DNA from: CAZFNQ01 sp964652125
GTDB taxonomy: Bacteria; Patescibacteriota; Saccharimonadia; Saccharimonadales; JANWIN01
Direction of reading: 5' to 3'
DNA length: 17,231 nt
Assembly (NCBI GenBank): GCA_964652125.1
Contig: CAZZAE010000021.1
Coordinates: 1 to 17,231 of the forward strand
Shown here: positions 13,604 to 17,231 of the stretch, in pieces
Layout of the letters: each line of letters opens with the position of its first letter
How positions within the stretch are numbered: the stretch's first letter is position 1
Notes under the pieces: model-generated
What the model was told of the DNA's origin: nothing
The model's input: the letters and a program-made list of their open reading frames with translations, nothing else
The model's database searches: none
Position numbers and translations under genes: made by a program

Positions 13604-13633
13604 TTGTCAGGTACCTAGGGTAAGCGTTATACT
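13604..13633 (+). promoter_or_regulatory. Promoter of ftsA (leaderless)
   Basis: TTGTCA (13604-13609), an 18-bp spacer and TATACT (13628-13633). Seven bases after the -10 is 13640, the first base of the ftsA ATG, so the message would be leaderless. An isolated GGAGGAG at 13596-13602 lies upstream of this promoter and serves no visible start. Confidence 0.7.
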
Positions 13634-13639
13634 GCCTGC

Positions 13640-14869
13640 ATGCGCGAACAGCCACCTAATTACTACTGCGGTCTAGATATTGGTACTAGCACCGTTCGCT
13701 GCGTAATTGGAGTAATGGACAATGAAGAAGGTGGCAAACCATCAATTATTGGTCAGGGAAGTGCAGATAACATTGGAATGAGAAAAGGTGTACCCGTACA
13801 TCTTAATGATGTAGCCGAAGCAATCATTCAAGCAGTAACTGAGGCCGAACGTTTATCTGGGGTAAATATTTCATCGGCCACTGTTAATGTAAATGGCACA
13901 CATGTTGTTGGGATCAATTCAAGAGGAGTTATTGCCATCAGCGCTGCTAACCGTGAAATTATGCCTGAAGATCGGCTCCGAGTTGAAGAAGCAGCAACTA
14001 TTGTCAAGTTGCCGCCTAATCGCGAAATTATCCAGGTTTTTGCTAAGAATTATCGACTTGATGGCCAGGATAATATCAAAGATCCACTGGGCATGCAGGG
14101 GGTTCGATTAGAAGTTGATACTCATATCGTTACAGCTGCCACTCCTAACATTCGGAATCTAGATCTAGTACTTGAAAAAGCTCATATTGCACCCAGTCAT
14201 CACGCTGTTTCCAGTCTGGCAGCTGCCGAGGCAATGCTCAACCGTCAGCAAAAAGAATCTGGAACTGTGCTTATTGATATTGGTGCTGGTACTACGAATT
14301 TAATAGTACTTGAAGACGGTGAAGTTCAGCATGTTGCAGTATTACCATTGGGCGGGCTGCATATTACAAATGATCTGGCAATAGGTCTTAAAATTGACTT
14401 AGACGTTGCTGAAGCGGTCAAATTACAACATGGCGGTCTGAACAATCACAAAAAGACTAACAGGGTCTGGGTTAATGTAAATGGACAGCGCTATGATTTT
14501 GATGCCACTGAAGTACATATGATTATTGAAGCTCGTGTTGAAGAAATGTTGGAGTACGTTGATAAGGAGTTAAAAAAGATACAACGCTCTAGAAAGTTAC
14601 CTGGGGGAGTTGTATTAGTAGGTGGCACAGCCAAACTACCCGGTATTGATGAATTTACAAAGGAGAAATTAGAATTGGCGGCACGGGTAGGCAAGCTTCA
14701 GCCAATTGGTGGTCTAGTAGATACAGTTAATGACTTATCTTATTCCACGGCGGTTGGACTTATGATTCTCGATATGTTGCTATTACCTGCAGGCGTACAT
14801 ACAACTGGATCTCCAAACAAAGGAGTTTTCGGTTTAGTAGATGGTCTTCTGAAACGAATTAAACGATAA
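13640..14869 (+). CDS. ftsA: Cell division protein FtsA
   Basis: FtsA is an actin-like ATPase that anchors FtsZ filaments to the membrane. The 409-aa protein has the phosphate-1 loop GLDIGTSTVR (residues 11-20), a SHS2-type 1C subdomain after about residue 80, the phosphate-2 loop DIGAGTTNL in the middle and the adenosine motif LVGGTAKLPG near residue 330. The last 15 residues (GVFGLVDGLLKRIKR) form a plausible amphipathic membrane-targeting helix. Length is close to E. coli FtsA (420). No Shine-Dalgarno precedes the ATG, and the promoter fits a leaderless mRNA. It is followed by ftsZ, separated by 141 bases with separate promoters. Confidence 0.96.
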   Translation: MREQPPNYYCGLDIGTSTVRCVIGVMDNEEGGKPSIIGQGSADNIGMRKGVPVHLNDVAEAIIQAVTEAERLSGVNISSATVNVNGTHVVGINSRGVIAISAANREIMPEDRLRVEEAATIVKLPPNREIIQVFAKNYRLDGQDNIKDPLGMQGVRLEVDTHIVTAATPNIRNLDLVLEKAHIAPSHHAVSSLAAAEAMLNRQQKESGTVLIDIGAGTTNLIVLEDGEVQHVAVLPLGGLHITNDLAIGLKIDLDVAEAVKLQHGGLNNHKKTNRVWVNVNGQRYDFDATEVHMIIEARVEEMLEYVDKELKKIQRSRKLPGGVVLVGGTAKLPGIDEFTKEKLELAARVGKLQPIGGLVDTVNDLSYSTAVGLMILDMLLLPAGVHTTGSPNKGVFGLVDGLLKRIKR

Positions 14870-14881
14870 CGTGCACAATAC

Positions 14882-14909
14882 TTGCTCGTCATTTAAATGA
14901 CTATATAAC
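14882..14909 (+). promoter_or_regulatory. Distal ftsZ promoter candidate with palindrome in spacer
   Basis: TTGCTC (14882-14887) and TATAAC (14904-14909) are 16 bp apart. The spacer contains the exact 14-bp palindrome GTCATTTAAATGAC (14888-14901), which fills it almost completely. This is the layout of a repressor-controlled promoter, or the palindrome may be chance in AT-rich DNA. Confidence 0.45.
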
Positions 14910-14945
14910 AAAGTTTATACATACATTAGAATTAGTTGTTCATCA

Positions 14946-14974
14946 TTGATACTAATCAGTTAGTACTATATACT
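14946..14974 (+). promoter_or_regulatory. Proximal ftsZ promoter
   Basis: TTGATA (14946-14951), a 17-bp spacer and TATACT (14969-14974). The predicted start near 14981 gives a ~30-base leader with AGAGG (14996-15000) before the ATG. Confidence 0.7.
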
Positions 14975-15010
14975 GGGCTCAGTTAATGTGTAAGTAGAGG
15001 ATAGAAATTT

Positions 15011-16312
15011 ATGCCACAGCAAGTAGCCCCGGCCGTAGAAACCTTTGCTCGTATAAAAGTAGTTGGTGTAGGAGGAGCTGGTGGGGCCGCCATAAACCGC
15101 ATGATTGATGCTGGTGTAGAAGGTGTTGAATTTATAGCTATAAATACTGATGCTCAAGCTTTGCACCACTCAAAAGCTGGTGTAAAGATTCATATTGGAA
15201 AAGATACGACAAAAGGACTTGGTTCAGGAGCTGATCCAGTTATTGGCGAACAGGCTGCTAAGGAATCAATCGATGATATAAAGAAAAACATCGAAGGCGC
15301 TGACATGGTATTTATAACCATTGGCGCAGGTGGTGGTACTGGTAGTGGTGCAGGTCATGTTGTAGCACAAGTTGCCAAAGATCTCGGAATTCTGGTAATT
15401 GGTTTTGCTACAAAACCTTTCGCTTTTGAAGGTGATAAAAGGCGGCGTAACGCTGAACTGGCTGTAGAAAAACTACGCGATAGTGTCGATACATTGATAA
15501 TTATTCCTAATGATAGATTGTTGCAAACAATTGATCGTCAAACTCCATTGCTAGAAGCTTTTAAAGTTGCTGATGATGTACTGCGTCAAGGTGTACAAGG
15601 AATATCAGATCTTATTACAGTTCACGGATTGATTAACTTAGATTTTGCGGACGTAAAAACAGTAATGGCTAATGCTGGTTCAGCACTTATGGGGATTGGA
15701 CGAGCTAGTGGTGAAAATCGTGCTGTCCAAGCCGCACAACAAGCTATTGAGTCACCGCTTCTTGAGGTATCCATCGATGGCGCTAGAGGCATATTGTTCA
15801 ATGTAATTGGTGGTAATGACATTGCTATGCATGAAATTAATGCAGCCGCTGAAATTATTACTGCAGCCGCTGATCCTGACGCCAATATTATTTTTGGAGC
15901 TACAATCAATCCAGATCTTGACGGCGAAATTATCATTACCGTTGTAGCAACAGGCTTCGACGCATCATACTTTACCAAACGTGCAATGCAAACTGATAAA
16001 TCCAGCACTAGTGAATCAATGGAATCCAGCTTTAGCAGCTCCAAAGATGAACCTATTAATGATATAGATATGGATTTAGGCGATAAAATTGCTGATTCAG
16101 GTGCGGAAGAGTTCCACAAAGAACCAGTTGTACCCAATATTTGGGCATTAGACAGTGATGACAACTCTAATGATGAATCTAAATCAGATAAAGATTTAGA
16201 TGACGACAAAGAGGATGAGCTAGCGAAACCATCGTTTATGCGCCGACTTAGCCGAAAACACCGCAGTGAAAAAAACGACAAATCTAAGAACTCTAAAACT
16301 GACAAAAGTTAA
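15011..16312 (+). CDS. ftsZ: Cell division protein FtsZ
   Basis: FtsZ is the tubulin-like GTPase that forms the division ring. The 433-aa protein has the nucleotide-binding start VVGVGGAGGAAINRM (residues 17-31), the tubulin signature GGGTGSG (107-113; GGGTGTG is usual), NDRLL (167-171) and the T7 synergy loop NLDFADV (209-215). After about residue 325 comes an acidic, Ser/Asp-rich linker. KPSFMRRLSRK (406-416) resembles the conserved C-terminal peptide that binds FtsA. About 17 further Lys/Ser-rich residues follow it, so the peptide is not at the very end. AGAGG ten bases before the ATG supports the start. Two promoter candidates lie in the gap after ftsA. Confidence 0.97.
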   Translation: MPQQVAPAVETFARIKVVGVGGAGGAAINRMIDAGVEGVEFIAINTDAQALHHSKAGVKIHIGKDTTKGLGSGADPVIGEQAAKESIDDIKKNIEGADMVFITIGAGGGTGSGAGHVVAQVAKDLGILVIGFATKPFAFEGDKRRRNAELAVEKLRDSVDTLIIIPNDRLLQTIDRQTPLLEAFKVADDVLRQGVQGISDLITVHGLINLDFADVKTVMANAGSALMGIGRASGENRAVQAAQQAIESPLLEVSIDGARGILFNVIGGNDIAMHEINAAAEIITAAADPDANIIFGATINPDLDGEIIITVVATGFDASYFTKRAMQTDKSSTSESMESSFSSSKDEPINDIDMDLGDKIADSGAEEFHKEPVVPNIWALDSDDNSNDESKSDKDLDDDKEDELAKPSFMRRLSRKHRSEKNDKSKNSKTDKS

Positions 16313-16359
16313 AGGGTTAATCGGCGGTTTTTGTATTAAATAATACACCAGGTAAATAC

Positions 16360-16388
16360 TTGCAAAACACTACTTATAGGGTTATCAT
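16360..16388 (+). promoter_or_regulatory. Promoter of nrdR
   Basis: TTGCAA (16360-16365), a 17-bp spacer and TATCAT (16383-16388). The predicted start is near 16395, giving a ~108-base leader. NrdR-box-like sequences overlap the spacer and the start region. A second -10-like TATAAT (16455-16460) lacks a good -35. Confidence 0.65.
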
Positions 16389-16415
16389 CGAGCACATAGA
16401 CACTATATATAGTGA
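16367..16415 (+). promoter_or_regulatory. Tandem NrdR boxes
   Basis: The known NrdR box is close to ACACWATATATWGTGT. ACACTATATATAGTGA at 16400-16415 matches 15 of 16 positions. ACACTACTTATAGGGT at 16367-16382 matches 13 of 16. They are direct tandem sites 33 bp apart (start to start), about three helical turns, as in known nrd promoters. One fills the -35/-10 spacer and the other lies just after the predicted start, so binding would block transcription. This indicates that NrdR represses its own gene. Confidence 0.75.
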
Positions 16416-16502
16416 TTTTGGTATGGTGTTAGTACCTTTAGATAAAAATCAGCCTATAATTAGAATAGATTTGCATGGCACAAAATATAGGAAGGATAAA
16501 AC

Positions 16503-17003
16503 ATGAAGTGCGGTCAATGCCAACAGACCGATACTAAGGTCATTGAATCAAGGGACGTAGCCGAAGGTGAAGCAGTCAGGCGTCGTCGGGAGTGTACCCG
16601 TTGCCACCATCGCTTTACTACCTATGAACGGCTTGAAAGACCCCAGTTAGTAGTCATAAAAAACAATGGAACTAGGGAATTGTTTAACCGTGATAAATTG
16701 CTAGCCGGACTTTATAGGGCTTGTGAAAAAACTGTCATTACAAGTTTACAGTTGGAGCGCTTGGTAGCCGAAATTGAGCAAGAACTACATGAATGCCCTG
16801 AAACTGAGATATCAACTTCTAAAATAGGCCAGATGGTAATGGATCGATTGGCTAAATTGAATGAAGTGGCTTATGTCAGGTTCGCAAGTGTCTACAGAAG
16901 ATTTAAAGATATAGCGGGCTTCGAAAAAGAACTTTCACAAATCCGCGAACTAAAAAGTGACAAGCTTTTAGCAAAAAGTCAAAGTTCGAAAAGCAAGCCT
17001 TAA
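16503..17003 (+). CDS. nrdR: Transcriptional repressor NrdR
   Basis: NrdR senses nucleotide levels and represses ribonucleotide reductase genes. The 166-aa protein has an N-terminal zinc ribbon with Cys3, Cys6, Cys31 and Cys34 (MKCGQCQ, ECTRCHHRF), the basic DNA-binding stretch VRRRREC, and an ATP-cone domain at about residues 48-138 (LVVIKNNGTRELFNRDKLLAGL onward, ending YVRFASVYRRFKD). A short Lys/Ser tail follows. AGGAAGGA (16489-16496) six bases before the ATG supports the start. The upstream NrdR boxes suggest autorepression. Its position after ftsZ and before an unseen gene with its own promoter makes a reductase gene next door plausible, but that lies outside the window. Confidence 0.97.
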   Translation: MKCGQCQQTDTKVIESRDVAEGEAVRRRRECTRCHHRFTTYERLERPQLVVIKNNGTRELFNRDKLLAGLYRACEKTVITSLQLERLVAEIEQELHECPETEISTSKIGQMVMDRLAKLNEVAYVRFASVYRRFKDIAGFEKELSQIRELKSDKLLAKSQSSKSKP

Positions 17004-17020
17004 CCAATAACAGCCATCAA

Positions 17021-17046
17021 ATAAAAGTTTAACAAAAGGCTTTTAT
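17021..17046 (+). terminator. Weak hairpin after nrdR
   Basis: ATAAAAG (17021-17027) pairs with CTTTTAT (17040-17046) around a 12-base loop. The T-run is part of the stem, and the following bases (AGTTCCC) are not T-rich. It is a weak candidate for the end of the nrdR transcript. Confidence 0.3.
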
Positions 17047-17127
17047 AGTTCCCCCAGAGTTTTAACTCTTGCACTCAAATGCTGCATGTAATATAACTAA
17101 TGCAGAGTGTGAAACTCAGGGGGAGCT
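17047..17127. repeat. Long imperfect inverted repeat enclosing a promoter
   Basis: The outer arms are TCCCCC-A-GAGTTT (17050-17062) and AAACTC-A-GGGGGA (17112-17124), 12 pairs around one A/A mismatch, extendable outward by AG/CT with a T-G pair. A second, inner pair nests inside: CACTC and TGCAT (17072-17076, 17083-17087) with ATGCA-GAGTG (17100-17109), with a six-base bulge on the left. Between them lies a good promoter. It may act as DNA (operator) or, if transcribed from upstream, as an RNA hairpin. Confidence 0.55.
17069..17097 (+). promoter_or_regulatory. Promoter of the gene beyond the window's right edge
   Basis: TTGCAC (17069-17074), a 17-bp spacer and TATAAC (17092-17097). The predicted start is near 17104. 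The transcript leader would run at least 125 bases to the window end. It contains a small stem GAGC/GCTC (17124-17136), a longer imperfect one (CCGA...TCGG, about 17144-17181) and an 11-codon open frame at 17168-17203. No start of a full gene is visible before the edge. Confidence 0.55.
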
Positions 17128-17231
17128 GATCCGCTCAACTTATCCGACAACAACATTTTGAAATAATATGGTATTGTTCGGAAAAGGTGAGGAACAACTC
17201 TAAACAAAAATAATTAACATATAAAAAATAG

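Noticed and set aside
15622..16305. 227-codon minus-strand frame opposite ftsZ
   Set aside because: It is Ser/Leu/Ile-rich, as expected from the complement of the acidic FtsZ linker and core, and has no promoter or ribosome-binding site. FtsZ clearly occupies the plus strand.
16313..16346. Terminator after ftsZ at CGGCGGTTTTTG or GTATTAAATAATAC
   Set aside because: The T-run has no upstream GC-rich partner, and the AT palindrome has a two-base centre that cannot form a useful loop.
17119..17231. Possible tmRNA 5' end, because GGGGGAGCTGATCC resembles GGGGCTGATTC
   Set aside because: The diagnostic TTCGAC segment is not present (TATCCGAC instead), and the 3' half needed to pair with it lies outside the window. 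Reading past the edge for a matching CAGCTCCCCC-type tail would settle it.
17047..17231. Cobalamin or other known riboswitch upstream of a possible reductase gene
   Set aside because: No B12-box-like or other riboswitch core that I recognise is present, and a good promoter lies inside the structured part, so much of it may not be transcribed.

Overview
The window reads like a chromosomal segment of a Patescibacteria/CPR bacterium, most likely Candidatus Saccharibacteria (TM7). This is an inference from AT-rich composition, short intergenic gaps, compact versions of universal proteins (357-aa S1, 587-aa IF-2), a Lys/Gly-rich KGG protein, a probable DUF5663 protein and an ftsA-ftsZ-nrdR order. 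TGA is used as a stop (fmt, yqeY), which argues against the UGA-recoding SR1/Gracilibacteria. No transposase, CRISPR array, tRNA or phage gene is visible; most of the window is housekeeping.

Layout. 1-454: 3' end of a 23S rRNA gene, a hairpin-bearing spacer and a complete 5S gene. 480-1650: two unrecognised small proteins, then a promoter, a leader with an attenuator-like hairpin, a 65-aa KGG protein and a strong terminator. 1628-2903 (minus): ROK sugar kinase overlapping an ImmA/IrrE-like metallopeptidase. 2965-7647 (plus): rpsA, infB, an unrecognised 433-aa tail-anchored coiled-coil protein and a DUF5663-like protein. 7667-11150 (minus): priA, def, fmt. 11181-13550 (plus): winged-helix regulator, then rpsU-yqeY-nucleoside monophosphate kinase-map. 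13604-17003 (plus): ftsA, ftsZ, nrdR, each with its own promoter. 17004-17231: a promoter inside a long inverted repeat, leading into a gene beyond the window.

How the genes fit together. Much of the window serves translation initiation and N-terminal maturation: IF-2, S1 and bS21 act on the initiating ribosome, Fmt formylates initiator Met-tRNA, Def removes the formyl group and Map removes the methionine. FtsA and FtsZ form the division ring. PriA restarts replication forks, and NrdR controls deoxynucleotide supply.

The most informative non-coding signals are promoters. Many are clean sigma70-type hexamer pairs with 17-18 bp spacing. Several (ftsA, rpsU, priA, ROK kinase, def) place the predicted transcription start on or within a few bases of the start codon, suggesting leaderless mRNAs. 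Others (rpsA, infB, KGG gene, ftsZ, nrdR) carry clear Shine-Dalgarno sequences. The nrdR promoter carries two tandem NrdR-box-like sites, and an exact 14-bp palindrome fills the spacer of a distal ftsZ promoter. I did not find a clearly novel defence or mobile system. The least explained elements are the 433-aa anchored protein, the two-gene pair after the rRNA genes, the KGG leader and the terminal inverted repeat.
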